From the NCBI GenBank assembly GCA_030539395.1, contig JAUNSC010000016.1:1-64000 (forward strand): DNA of 64,000 nucleotides, written 5' to 3'. Made by a program: the position numbers and the translations under genes. The DNA comes from Eubacteriales bacterium (lineage in GTDB: Bacteria > Bacillota > Clostridia > Lachnospirales > Lachnospiraceae). Below the pieces are notes generated by a model. The model made no database searches, was not told the origin of the DNA, and worked only from the letters and a program-made list of their open reading frames with translations. Below, piece by piece: positions 41,736-51,506 of this stretch. Numbering within the stretch: the first letter of the stretch is position 1; each line of letters opens with the position of its first letter.

Positions 41736-41774
41736 TTTAACACCTTCCTCCATTTCTCATCTGCCGTCTGTATA

Positions 41775-42389
41775 TCAGCAGCCCATTTGTCCCCGGACCG
41801 CTTTCACAAAAGCATCTATTTTTTGCGGATCCTTTCCCTGACGTTCTTCATATTCTACCCCGGAAGAGACATCTACACCATCCGGTTTTACATAACGCAT
41901 GGCCTCCTGCACATTGTCCGGATTCAGTCCCCCTGCCAGAAGAAGCATCTTATCATCTCCTGGAATATCCGCCACCAGACTCCAGTCAAATACTTTTCCG
42001 CTCCCAGGCTCCTGCGCATCAAACACATATCCTGCTATGCCGGTACATTCATGATAACTTTCATACATATCCATATCTGAGATATTAAATGCCTTCAGCA
42101 CCGGAATTTTCACAGCTTCAAACAATCCTTCCGGCAAGCTCCCATGAATCTGGATATAATCAAAACCAGCTTCCTGGATCTGTTTCGCCTGTTCAAGCGT
42201 TGGTGCCACTGTTACAGCCACCGTCCTAATTTCCCTATCCAGAGCATTACATATATTTTTTGCCTGTGAAAGAGAAATATTTCTTTTACTTTTGGGATAA
42301 AACAGTACCATTCCCGCAAAATCCACATGATTTTTATTTACATATTCCGCTTCCTCCGGACTTGTAAGACCACAAATTTTGATTTTCAT
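41775..42389 (-). CDS. trpF: Phosphoribosylanthranilate isomerase
   Basis: 204 residues. TIM-barrel enzyme of tryptophan synthesis. The catalytic Cys is in MKIKICGL at position 6 and the general acid Asp in YVFDAQ. IQIHGSLPE and LLLAGGLNPDNVQEAM with VSSGVE form the phosphate site. All key residues are present, so it should be active. No other trp gene is nearby, which is unusual; it is coupled by a 4-bp overlap to the M14-like deacylase gene. Confidence 0.93.
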   Translation of the reverse strand: MKIKICGLTSPEEAEYVNKNHVDFAGMVLFYPKSKRNISLSQAKNICNALDREIRTVAVTVAPTLEQAKQIQEAGFDYIQIHGSLPEGLFEAVKIPVLKAFNISDMDMYESYHECTGIAGYVFDAQEPGSGKVFDWSLVADIPGDDKMLLLAGGLNPDNVQEAMRYVKPDGVDVSSGVEYEERQGKDPQKIDAFVKAVRGQMGC

Positions 42390-43345
42390 GCTCTGATTTT
42401 CCCTTTCTCAAGGCCATATGCTACCAGTGCCTTTCCCGGTGTCACTGACAGCGCACACGTATAATAAAATACTGTGCCTTCCGCCTCTGCATAATATTTC
42501 TTCAACACATTTCCATAAAAGTCTTCTATGCGCCCCAGATACTGCCCGGATGCGACATGCTGATCCGCCTTAACAGCCGGAAACCACAGTCCTTTTATTT
42601 CGGATTCCAAATAAACAGTATCCGTATACACATTTTTAGTGCAGATTTCCATCGGCTTATCCAGACCGTACATTTCCAGATACGACAAAAGCAGCCGCAG
42701 ATCCCGGTAGTACGCTTCAATCCACTCCTGCCTGCAGATACTGTTGTATCCTCTTTCCAGAAGCAGTCCCGGCACATCAAAATAATTAGCGGCATATCCG
42801 CATTCTCCCGATTTATTGGATGACTCTATCAGATATGGAATATTCAATGCCTTTGCCGCTTCCAACGCCCGCTTCCTTACCTTTTCTGCCTTCGGGAAAA
42901 AAAGGCAGGGTGTCAGTTCTTCCATGGTGGATCCGCTGTGCAGGTCAACCAGAAAATCAATATTGGGAAAAATTTCTTTTACAAAATAATCCGCAATTCT
43001 TTGTCCTGCTCCGCCATCCTCCCGTCCGGGATAATCGGCATTTAAATTTGTCCCGTCCTCCGGAACCACATTCGGTATTCTCTCCCAAAAACCACTTGTA
43101 TTCACGCAGTGCATGATAATAATATTCCCTGTCAGCTTTAACGGATCAACTTCATTTGCCAGCCGAGCCGCAGCAGGAATTCCCGGATATTCTCCACTAT
43201 GTATTCCCGCCGTGACAAGCAGTGTTTTCCCCGGCTTTACTCCGCAGATCAATGTAGACGGTATTCCGTAATCCGCTGCATTTGGCTCCAGTATAATCTT
43301 CTTTTTTTCTCCTGCTCCTAATACTTGTCCTGCAATATTCCACAT
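42386..43345 (-). CDS. M14/AstE-AspA-like succinylglutamate desuccinylase family deacylase
   Basis: 319 residues. The zinc motif HSGEYPG near residue 48 and DLHSGS near 135 mark the carboxypeptidase-like aspartoacylase/AstE fold. The C terminus has the small beta domain (AVKADQHVASGQYLGRIEDF) seen in this group. It would cleave an N-acyl amino acid or related amide; the substrate is unknown. It overlaps trpF by 4 bp and lies 120 bp after the ferredoxin gene. Confidence 0.85.
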   Translation of the reverse strand: MWNIAGQVLGAGEKKKIILEPNAADYGIPSTLICGVKPGKTLLVTAGIHSGEYPGIPAAARLANEVDPLKLTGNIIIMHCVNTSGFWERIPNVVPEDGTNLNADYPGREDGGAGQRIADYFVKEIFPNIDFLVDLHSGSTMEELTPCLFFPKAEKVRKRALEAAKALNIPYLIESSNKSGECGYAANYFDVPGLLLERGYNSICRQEWIEAYYRDLRLLLSYLEMYGLDKPMEICTKNVYTDTVYLESEIKGLWFPAVKADQHVASGQYLGRIEDFYGNVLKKYYAEAEGTVFYYTCALSVTPGKALVAYGLEKGKIRA

Positions 43346-43465
43346 ATCTTCATAATCCTCTCAAAAAAACGGGTACTATACATCCAACGCAGACAGCATC
43401 CGCATCAGAAATATGGCACCCGGTTCTGCCAGAAAAACGCTCATGCATTTTTCTTCTCCATTTAA

Positions 43466-43852
43466 TTAGCCTTCGACTACTTCCAGTACATCCATCGGGC
43501 AGGCTTTTGCACAAAGTCCGCATGCGATACACTTGGACGCATTCTCTTTTTCCTCTGCCTTAACCATCAGGCCGAACGGACAGGCTTCAACACATTTTCC
43601 ACACCCTGTACAAAGTTTCTTATTAACCATGTATACACCTTTTGCGTTCTGTGTGATTGCACCGGCCGGACAGGCTTCTGCACATTTACCGCACTGCGGA
43701 CAGGCCACAGGCCTTACTTTTCCTTTTTTCTCCACAATCTGGATACAGGATTTTGCCGGATCAAATTCTTTATAATATGCATTTGAACAGGCACGTACAC
43801 ATTCCAGGCAGGCCATACATGTGCTTCCCTTTTTCACTGTTAACTTCTTCAT
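43466..43852 (-). CDS. Ferredoxin-like protein with four 4Fe-4S motifs
   Basis: 128 residues. Four Cys clusters of CxxCxxCxxxC type: CMACLECVRAC, CPQCGKCAEAC, CTGCGKCVEAC and CIACGLCAKAC, three of them followed by Pro. Such polyferredoxin subunits (HycB-like) pass electrons between a redox enzyme and a partner, but no redox enzyme gene is adjacent. It appears monocistronic. Role unknown beyond electron transfer. Confidence 0.9.
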   Translation of the reverse strand: MKKLTVKKGSTCMACLECVRACSNAYYKEFDPAKSCIQIVEKKGKVRPVACPQCGKCAEACPAGAITQNAKGVYMVNKKLCTGCGKCVEACPFGLMVKAEEKENASKCIACGLCAKACPMDVLEVVEG

Positions 43853-43973
43853 TCTTCAAACCTCCGCATTTTCCTTATTTCTTAGTCAGATAATCATAAC
43901 ATTATTCGACAAAATCCGCAATACGTTTGCGGAGGCTAACCACATATATCATATCCTCACGCCGGATTCTTTT

Positions 43974-44789
<816 letters not shown>

Positions 44790-44867
44790 TTTTATATACC
44801 CCCATTTCATATTTACAACACTGTCATCATTATGCCCCAAATTTCTGCTATTGTCAAAATATCCATC

Positions 44868-46400
44868 TCACTGTTCATCTTTCCTGGCACAGATCAGAAA
44901 CATGGGTGTCGGATTGTAAAACGCATCTTTTTCCGGATACATGCGGTCACTGATACTGGAATCCACACTGATCTGCCGTACTCCGGCATAAAGCAATACT
45001 TCCAGATCCCACTGAGGCCTGCGGTATTCCGTAATCTTCATGGAATGCTTGATTTGCTCACTCTCTCTGAGGAGCTCCTGGCCTACCATATGATGAGCAT
45101 GATTTTCCGGAAGGCCCTTTGTATCAGACGAATCATCTGCCCCATAATCTGCATCCATATTCAACAGGATTCCGCCTTTTTTCAGCACCCGCAGCCATTC
45201 CTCATACGCTATGTCCGCATGGGGCAATGTCCATGTAAGATTTCTGGAAACCACCACGTCAAAAGTTTCATCTTCAAATTCAGGATATTCCGCATCCATC
45301 ACTGCAAAATTACAATGTTCCTGCTGCTCCCGTGTCAATTCTTCTCCGGCCAGCTTTCGGGCATTGATCACCATATCCGGCGTCAGATCAATTCCTGTAA
45401 CTATGTGCCCCTCTTCCGCCAGCAAAATACTGAAAAATCCTGCTCCGCACCCCACGTCAAGGATTCGGAGTTTCTTTCCCCGGGGAAGATATTTCTTTAT
45501 CTCCGTCATCCAGCGTCTGGCAAGTACACTGTGCAATTCATCTTTACGCTGCACGGCGAACGTATCACTTCGCCTGGTCCAATAGGAAGTTACACGCTCC
45601 TTGCAGTCATCTTTTTCACGCTTATCTTTTAACTGTGCCCCGCCCTTTTTGACTGCTTCTACCATAAACATCGGTGTGGAGTGATAATTCAGTTTTTCTT
45701 CCTCACTCCAGACACGCTTCCAGATTTCCTTATCCGCCGTCACGTCCTCAAATCCACTGCTTTTCAATACTCTCTCGTCCCAATCAGGACGGGCTGTCGC
45801 TGAAAGCGGCATCTGCAGAGCAATTTTTTCCATACGGTCAATATCCGTACACGTATAATGGTCATCAAACGCAGCCTGTTCAACTTTCCTGCGGTCTTCT
45901 TCATAGCTTTTACGTTTTTCTTCATCATAAAGATAGCCATACCAGTTGGCATCAAAATTAAGCAGCTTCCCGCCCGGCTTTAGCACACGACACCACTCGG
46001 CATAAGCCAGCGCCGGCTGCTCCAGATTCCAGGTAACATTTCTGGAGATGATCACATCAAAAGTATCGTCCGAAAATTCCAGATCCTGGGCATCCATTTT
46101 GCTGAATGTAATCCTGTCAGCAAATTCTCCTGCATTTTCTTCTGCCTTATCCAGCATCCCCTGTGTATAGTCCACTGCCGTCACATAATATCCGGCTTCC
46201 GCCAGTATTCTGGGGAAAAATCCCGGCCCGGTCCCCACATCCAGTATCTTTAATTTTTCTTTTAAACATTCCGGAAAATGTGTTTCCAGAATCTCCAGCC
46301 ACGCTTTTTTCTGCATACCCTGCAGCTCTTTTTGGTTTACTTCAGAATAACCTTCTGTCCGGGTAGTCCAGTAAGATTCAATCTCCTGCAATAATTCCAT
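44868..46400 (-). CDS. Fused tandem class I SAM-dependent methyltransferase
   Basis: 510 residues made of two homologous halves. Half one: ESYWTTRTEGYSEVNQKEL, SAM loop ILDVGTGPGFFPRILAEAGY, VIISRNVTWNLEQP, ending YHSTPMFMV. Half two: TSYWTRRSDTFAVQRKDEL, ILDVGCGAGFFSILLAEEGH, VVVSRNLTWTLPHA, ending FYNPTPMFLI. The same ends show an internal gene duplication. Substrate unknown. The start at 46400 has GAGAGGA upstream. A C5-TAT-G5 palindrome near its promoter suggests control by a CsoR/RcnR-like sensor. Confidence 0.85.
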   Translation of the reverse strand: MELLQEIESYWTTRTEGYSEVNQKELQGMQKKAWLEILETHFPECLKEKLKILDVGTGPGFFPRILAEAGYYVTAVDYTQGMLDKAEENAGEFADRITFSKMDAQDLEFSDDTFDVIISRNVTWNLEQPALAYAEWCRVLKPGGKLLNFDANWYGYLYDEEKRKSYEEDRRKVEQAAFDDHYTCTDIDRMEKIALQMPLSATARPDWDERVLKSSGFEDVTADKEIWKRVWSEEEKLNYHSTPMFMVEAVKKGGAQLKDKREKDDCKERVTSYWTRRSDTFAVQRKDELHSVLARRWMTEIKKYLPRGKKLRILDVGCGAGFFSILLAEEGHIVTGIDLTPDMVINARKLAGEELTREQQEHCNFAVMDAEYPEFEDETFDVVVSRNLTWTLPHADIAYEEWLRVLKKGGILLNMDADYGADDSSDTKGLPENHAHHMVGQELLRESEQIKHSMKITEYRRPQWDLEVLLYAGVRQISVDSSISDRMYPEKDAFYNPTPMFLICARKDEQ

Positions 46401-46487
46401 GATCTGTCCTCTCATTTATCTAAATGGCAGGCACCTGCTGCCTGTAATATTCCCTATTACTTTATCAGATTGAAATATGACACACAA

Positions 46488-46500
46488 CCCCCTATGGGGG
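46488..46500. promoter_or_regulatory. CsoR/RcnR-like operator candidate
   Basis: CCCCC-tat-GGGGG, a G-tract palindrome of the kind bound by CsoR, CstR and RcnR family sensors (copper, persulfide, nickel/cobalt). It lies between the two divergent methyltransferase genes, 12 bases before the plus-strand -35 box. No member of the regulator family is encoded in the window. Confidence 0.45.
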
Positions 46501-46512
46501 ATATCTTCTCTG

Positions 46513-46541
46513 TTGATTTTTAAAATATCTGCCGCTATAAT
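46513..46541 (+). promoter_or_regulatory. Promoter of the YtqB-like methylase gene
   Basis: TTGATT (46513-46518), 17-bp spacer, TATAAT (46536-46541). The leader of about 90 nt can form three short helices: TACCC/GGGTA (46570-46574 with 46608-46612) enclosing GCAA/TTGC and CGGG/CCCG. Confidence 0.65.
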
Positions 46542-46637
46542 AACAGCATCCTGTTTTTTATCGCGCAGGTACCCGTACGGAGCAAATAAATTGCGGGCTG
46601 CCCGGATGGGTATACTTTATATACGGAGAAACATACT

Positions 46638-47201
46638 ATGAAAACTTATCAGATTACCCAGTGGTGCCACCACTTTATACAGCAGAATATAAATGCCGGT
46701 GATTTCTGCATAGACGCTACTGCCGGAAACGGAAATGACACAGAATTTCTCTGCCGCCTGGTGGGCAATTCCGGAAAAGTACTGGCTTTTGATATTCAGC
46801 AGGCCGCCGTGGATTCTACCTGTGCAAGACTTCAGACAGCCGGACTCTCTCAGATTGGAAAAGTAATCCTTGACAGTCACACCCACATGAAAAACTATGC
46901 TGATGAGCAAAGCGTGGATTGCATCATGTTTAATTTCGGCTATCTGCCCGGCGGTGACCACGCTCTGGCAACCAGACCTGATACCAGCATAGAAGCCATC
47001 GGTCAGGGGCTGGAACTTTTAAAAAAGGGCGGTCTTATGAGCCTTTGTATCTACAGCGGAGGGGATTCCGGCTTTGAAGAGCGGGATGCACTGCTGGATT
47101 ATTTAAAAAAACTGGACAGCCGCAAATATATTGTGATCCTGTCCAGCTATTATAATCGGCCCAACAATCCGCCGATTCCCGTATTCATCATAAAACTTTG
47201 A
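46638..47201 (+). CDS. Class I SAM-dependent methyltransferase, YtqB/rRNA methylase-like
   Basis: 187 residues. FCIDATAGNGNDTEFLCRLV is the SAM loop; VLAFDIQQAAVDSTCARLQT and IMFNFGYLPGGDHALATRPD, with the NFGYLPG motif, are typical of the YtqB/MraW-like family often named rRNA methylase. The substrate is unproven. CGGAG precedes the ATG. It is divergent from the tandem methyltransferase and convergent with rarA. Confidence 0.88.
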   Translation: MKTYQITQWCHHFIQQNINAGDFCIDATAGNGNDTEFLCRLVGNSGKVLAFDIQQAAVDSTCARLQTAGLSQIGKVILDSHTHMKNYADEQSVDCIMFNFGYLPGGDHALATRPDTSIEAIGQGLELLKKGGLMSLCIYSGGDSGFEERDALLDYLKKLDSRKYIVILSSYYNRPNNPPIPVFIIKL

Positions 47202-47251
47202 TTTAATTATCAAAAAGATAATCTTAAATTATATTGGCATCCTGCACAAAA

Positions 47252-48568
47252 TCAATCTTCATGAAGCCACTTCATATGCTCCTGTATCTTCTTTTCATAA
47301 CCATTATCGGACGGATGATAAAATACCTTATCTTTTACTTCGTCCGGCAGGTACTGCTGATGAGAAAAATGTTTCGGGAAATTATGAGCATATTCATAAC
47401 CAAGCCCATGCCCCAGTTTTGCCGAACCTTTATAATGAGAATCCTGCAAATGTACCGGAACGGTCCCTTTAGATGTACGCACAGCATCTGTTGCATCCAT
47501 TATAGCGCACACTGCAGAATTACTCTTCGGTGCAGTTGCCACATAAAGCACTGCCTGGGACAAAATAATCTGGGCTTCCGGCATTCCCACACGCTCTACA
47601 GCCTGTGCCGCCGCCACTGCCACCTGAAGGGCCCGGGGATCAGCGTTGCCCACATCTTCTGAAGCGCAGATCATAATCCTTCGGGCGATAAATTTAATAT
47701 CCTCCCCTGCATACAGCATTCTGGCCAGATAATAAACGGCCGCATTCGGATCAGACCCCCGCATACTTTTAATAAACGCCGAAATGGTATCATAATGGTT
47801 ATCCCCTGTCTTATCGTAGCGGACCACCCGTTTCTGAATACATTCTGAAGCTACATCCAGAGTAATATGTATCTTTCCATCACTGCCGCGCTCCGTGGTC
47901 AATATTCCCAATTCCACCGCATTTAAAGCAGAACGTGCATCCCCGCCTGCAATGTCCGCCAAAAACTCCATCGCATCTTCATCGATTACTGCATCATAGC
48001 TCCCCATCCCCCGTTCTTTATCGTATACTGCACGCTCAATCAACGTGCGGATATCTTCTTTAGATAAAGGCTTCAGTTCAAAAATAACAGAGCGTGACAA
48101 TAAAGCTCCGTTCACCTCGAAATAAGGATTTTCTGTAGTCGCTCCAATCAAAATCAAAGTACCGTCTTCCACGAACGGAAGTAAATAATCCTGCTGTCCT
48201 TTATTGAAGCGGTGAATTTCATCTACAAACAAAATTGTACGTTTTCCATACATGCCGCGATTGTCTTTTGCCTGTTTTACCACATCTTCCATATCCTTTT
48301 TCCCTGCCACAGTTGCATTAAGCTGTACAAACTGTGCGCTGGTGGTATTGGCAATCACTTTTGCCAGCGTAGTTTTCCCCGTACCGGGCGGACCGTAAAA
48401 AATCAGCGAATTAAGCTTGTCCGCCTTGATAGCGCGGTAAAGCAGTTTATCTTTACCGATTATTTCCTGCTGCCCGACTACCTCATCCAGTGTTCTGGGC
48501 CGCAGACGGGATGCCAGAGGCGCTTCCTTTTCCATTGTATTGCTCCGCATATAATCAAATAAATCCAT
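47252..48568 (-). CDS. rarA: Replication-associated recombination protein RarA/MgsA
   Basis: 438 residues. Walker A YGPPGTGKTTLA, Walker B ILFVDEIHRFNKGQQD, sensor 1 LIGATTENPYFEVN, and the C-terminal tetramerisation region LHYLPDEVK-like (QQYLPDEVKDKVFYHPSDN). This AAA+ clamp-loader relative acts at stalled forks. It is followed on the same strand by nothing coupled; the next gene upstream begins 36 bp away. Confidence 0.95.
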   Translation of the reverse strand: MDLFDYMRSNTMEKEAPLASRLRPRTLDEVVGQQEIIGKDKLLYRAIKADKLNSLIFYGPPGTGKTTLAKVIANTTSAQFVQLNATVAGKKDMEDVVKQAKDNRGMYGKRTILFVDEIHRFNKGQQDYLLPFVEDGTLILIGATTENPYFEVNGALLSRSVIFELKPLSKEDIRTLIERAVYDKERGMGSYDAVIDEDAMEFLADIAGGDARSALNAVELGILTTERGSDGKIHITLDVASECIQKRVVRYDKTGDNHYDTISAFIKSMRGSDPNAAVYYLARMLYAGEDIKFIARRIMICASEDVGNADPRALQVAVAAAQAVERVGMPEAQIILSQAVLYVATAPKSNSAVCAIMDATDAVRTSKGTVPVHLQDSHYKGSAKLGHGLGYEYAHNFPKHFSHQQYLPDEVKDKVFYHPSDNGYEKKIQEHMKWLHED

Positions 48569-48603
48569 TGTTTTCCTCCATCGGCAGTTTGCCGCATTTT
48601 ATC

Positions 48604-49302
48604 CTACTCCAGCAGAAGTTCCTCTACTGTCACAAATTCAAATTCCTGTTCCTCCAATATATCCACAATCTCCAAAGCGGCTTCCACCGATGATTTATAA
48701 TAATCATGTAAAAGAATGATATCATTATCTTCTGCCCTGGAAACCACCTTTTGTACTACCTGGGATTTATTCTGCGTAGTCCAGTCCAAAGGGTCAATCG
48801 TCCATTTCACGGAGATCATAGTCAGCCTGCAATCCAGATCATCATTCCAATTTCCAAAGGGAGGCCGTACATAAGAAGTTCCGCGTCCTGTAATATCCTG
48901 GACAAGATTGCTTGTTTTCGTCAATTCCTCACATGCCTGTTCGCTGCTCATCCGGCTTAAATCCGAATGATCATAAGTATGATTTCCAATCAAATGACCA
49001 TCTCTGTACATCCGTTCGATCAAATCTTCATGTCCCGGAATATTTTCTCCTACTACAAAAAACGTGGCCTGCACACCACGTTCTCTAAGTCCGTCCAGAA
49101 GCTGTTTTGTATATACCGGATGCGGGCCATCATCAAAAGTCAGCGCAATACGCTTCGGCAGCTCCTCTGTCTGTATATTTCCTGCTGTCTGCTGTACGGA
49201 AAACTTTTCAGCTTCCTGCTGCTTTGCCCACACACTGAACGCCATCATCAGCATAAACACAAAAAAAGCCGCCATTTTACTCCGTATACTGAGTTCCTGC
49301 AT
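48604..49302 (-). CDS. Polysaccharide deacetylase (CE4/NodB) family, membrane-anchored or secreted
   Basis: 232 residues from the ATG at 49302 (GGAG upstream). An N-terminal hydrophobic helix (MAAFFVFMLMMAFSVWA) is followed by a NodB domain: ALTFDDGPHPVYTKQLLDGL with the catalytic Asp and metal Asp, GHLIGNHTYDHSDLS as the zinc HxxxH, and YVRPPFGNWNDDL and IILLHDYYKS for motifs 3 to 5. It removes acetyl groups from cell-wall N-acetylglucosamine or muramic acid. Sporulation relatives exist, but assignment to one is not possible. Confidence 0.9.
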   Translation of the reverse strand: MQELSIRSKMAAFFVFMLMMAFSVWAKQQEAEKFSVQQTAGNIQTEELPKRIALTFDDGPHPVYTKQLLDGLRERGVQATFFVVGENIPGHEDLIERMYRDGHLIGNHTYDHSDLSRMSSEQACEELTKTSNLVQDITGRGTSYVRPPFGNWNDDLDCRLTMISVKWTIDPLDWTTQNKSQVVQKVVSRAEDNDIILLHDYYKSSVEAALEIVDILEEQEFEFVTVEELLLE

Positions 49303-49355
49303 AACCCGCTCCACAATACACCACTTACTCTATATTTATGAAGCATATATGCGTC

Positions 49356-49892
49356 TTATTCCTTATCCTCAATAACTGTCTCATTTTCCGTGGATACCGT
49401 CTCTTCAGAAGTTTCTGCATTAACCTCTGATTCGGTTTTCCTTGTAGCCGCTGTCACCCACTCTTCTTTTTCTTCTGTCTGCCCGCCTTCTTCCTCATCC
49501 TGCTTCACCACTCCATAGAAAACATCCTGGCTGTCCTTTTTAGGCTTCATAGTGAAGGCGTAAATAGCCGCACCAATGATACTGTATGAGTTTCCCCCTC
49601 CAAGGCCGAACAGAAATACCGCTATTCCCGCAAGTCCCACAAAGTCAAGTAAAATGTACTGATAATATGCCGCTCTGCGCTCCGGTGTAATGCCATCCAG
49701 CTTATGTCTGAAAACCGCATCTGCCACATCCATTAACAGCCAGTATAAAAACAGAGAACCGCTCATCAAAATATTGCTGTTCAGATTCGTCATATTCTTA
49801 TTCATAACTCCGATAATCATAATTGCGACCGCAATTACCAGCTGCCCCAATGCAATTGCCATAATCAATGTTTTCTTTTGTTTATCGCTCAT
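49356..49892 (-). CDS. Membrane protein of unknown function with acidic tail
   Basis: 178 residues from the ATG at 49892 (GGAGGGA upstream). About four membrane helices (TLIMAIALGQLVIAVAIMII, ILMSGSLFLYWLLMDVADAV, YILLDFVGLAGIAVFLFGLG, YSIIGAAIYAFTM) are followed by a 55-residue acidic, disordered tail rich in Glu and Thr. No family recognised. It is divergent from the MATE gene. Confidence 0.75.
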   Translation of the reverse strand: MSDKQKKTLIMAIALGQLVIAVAIMIIGVMNKNMTNLNSNILMSGSLFLYWLLMDVADAVFRHKLDGITPERRAAYYQYILLDFVGLAGIAVFLFGLGGGNSYSIIGAAIYAFTMKPKKDSQDVFYGVVKQDEEEGGQTEEKEEWVTAATRKTESEVNAETSEETVSTENETVIEDKE

Positions 49893-49967
49893 TTTTCCCT
49901 CCAAAAAGGCTTTTGTTTTTATCTTCTACAAGTATACATGATATTATCATCTTTTGCAAAACTTTTA

Positions 49968-49996
49968 TAGACAATAATTATATATCCTATTATAAT
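49968..49996 (+). promoter_or_regulatory. Promoter of the MATE transporter gene
   Basis: TAGACA (49968-49973), 17-bp spacer, TATAAT (49991-49996). ATAGACAAT occurs both in the -35 area and right after the -10, an imperfectly spaced direct repeat. Confidence 0.6.
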
Positions 49997-50071
49997 AGAC
50001 AATGCAACCTGTCTGAGATTATTTTTCACGCCGGACACTCAAAAAACATAGTTTTTACAGGAGTATTTTTT

Positions 50072-51454
50072 ATGAAACAAACAACACAAAGACAAGAAAA
50101 CAAAATGGGGATCATGCCTGTTCCAAAACTGCTGATCACCATGTCACTTCCTATGATGCTTTCCATGCTGGTACAGGCCTGCTACAATATTGTAGACAGT
50201 ATCTTTGTATCTCATATCGGCGGTTCGGGAAGTATTATGGGTGAACATGCACTGACCGCCGTATCACTGGCTTTTCCGATGCAGAACCTGATGATGGCGG
50301 TGGCCACCGGTACCGGCGTAGGTATTAACGCTCTGCTCTCCCGAAGCCTGGGAGAAAAGAATGAAAAAGATGCCAGTCTTGCTGCTAACAATGGTATTTT
50401 TCTGGCTCTTATCAGCTACCTGGTGTTTGCTGTCATCGGCATTTTCTTCTCACATATGTTTTTTGCGGTTCAGACAGACAATTCTGAAATCATTGACTTC
50501 GGAACACAGTATATGAGTATTGTCCTGATTTTTTCTTTCGGGGTTTTCATGCAGGTTACATGCGAGCGTCTCCTGCAATCTACCGGAAAAACAATTTATA
50601 ATATGATTACTCAGGGTGTCGGAGCCATTACAAATATTATTCTCGATCCCATCCTGATCTTCGGTCTTTTCGGCGTTCCAAAGATGGGTGTGGCCGGTGC
50701 GGCTATCGCCACCGTTGCCGGACAGATTCTGGCAATGTTCCTTGGAATATTCTTTAATATAAAAGTAAACACAGAAATCCATATATCCATGAAAGGTTTC
50801 CGTCCCTGCAAAAGGATCATCCGTCAGATTTATGCTGTCGGTATACCGTCCATTATCATGGTGGCCATCGGTTCCGTCATGACCTTTGGCTTTAACAAGA
50901 TACTGCTGATGTTCACATCAACGGCAACTGCTGTATTCGGCGTTTATTTTAAGCTGAACAGTTTTGTATTTATGCCGGTCTTTGGTCTGAATAACGGTAT
51001 GATTCCGATCATTGCCTACAATTATGGAGCCCGCAATAAAGAACGTATCACACAGACCATACGTCTGAGCATCATGATTGCTATTGGATTGATGATGATC
51101 GGCCTGCTGGCATTCGAACTGATTCCCGACAAGCTGCTTCTCTTATTTAATGCTTCCGAAAATATGCTGGAAATCGGTGTTCCTGCGCTTCGCATTATTG
51201 CCCTCAGCTTCTTGTTTGCCGGCTTCTGTATTGTTGTCGGCTCCGTATTCCAGGCCCTTGGCAACGGAGTCTACAGCCTGATCATCTCTGTTGCCCGCCA
51301 GCTGATAGTGCTTCTGCCTGTTGCTTTCATCCTTGCGCACACACTTGGTCTCAGTTATGTATGGTGGAGCTACGATATTGCGGAAATCATGTCTCTTACA
51401 TTGAGTGCTCTCCTTTTAAAACGGATTTATCGTGAAAAGCTGCAGGATATGTAA
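50072..51454 (+). CDS. MATE-family multidrug/cation efflux transporter
   Basis: 460 residues starting MKQTTQRQENKMGIMPVPKL behind CAGGAG. Twelve membrane helices in two homologous halves. The MATE opening LLITMSLPMMLSMLVQACYN, IVDSIFVSHIGGSG and GTGVGINALLSRSLGEKNEK are typical of the clostridial MepA-like branch. It should expel organic cations or drugs using an ion gradient. A frame extending to 49868 is not used because it crosses the promoter. Confidence 0.93.
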   Translation: MKQTTQRQENKMGIMPVPKLLITMSLPMMLSMLVQACYNIVDSIFVSHIGGSGSIMGEHALTAVSLAFPMQNLMMAVATGTGVGINALLSRSLGEKNEKDASLAANNGIFLALISYLVFAVIGIFFSHMFFAVQTDNSEIIDFGTQYMSIVLIFSFGVFMQVTCERLLQSTGKTIYNMITQGVGAITNIILDPILIFGLFGVPKMGVAGAAIATVAGQILAMFLGIFFNIKVNTEIHISMKGFRPCKRIIRQIYAVGIPSIIMVAIGSVMTFGFNKILLMFTSTATAVFGVYFKLNSFVFMPVFGLNNGMIPIIAYNYGARNKERITQTIRLSIMIAIGLMMIGLLAFELIPDKLLLLFNASENMLEIGVPALRIIALSFLFAGFCIVVGSVFQALGNGVYSLIISVARQLIVLLPVAFILAHTLGLSYVWWSYDIAEIMSLTLSALLLKRIYREKLQDM

Positions 51455-51506
51455 ACTGAAATATCTACTTATCCGCAAAGTCAGATCCCTGCAAAAATGA
51501 TCAGTA

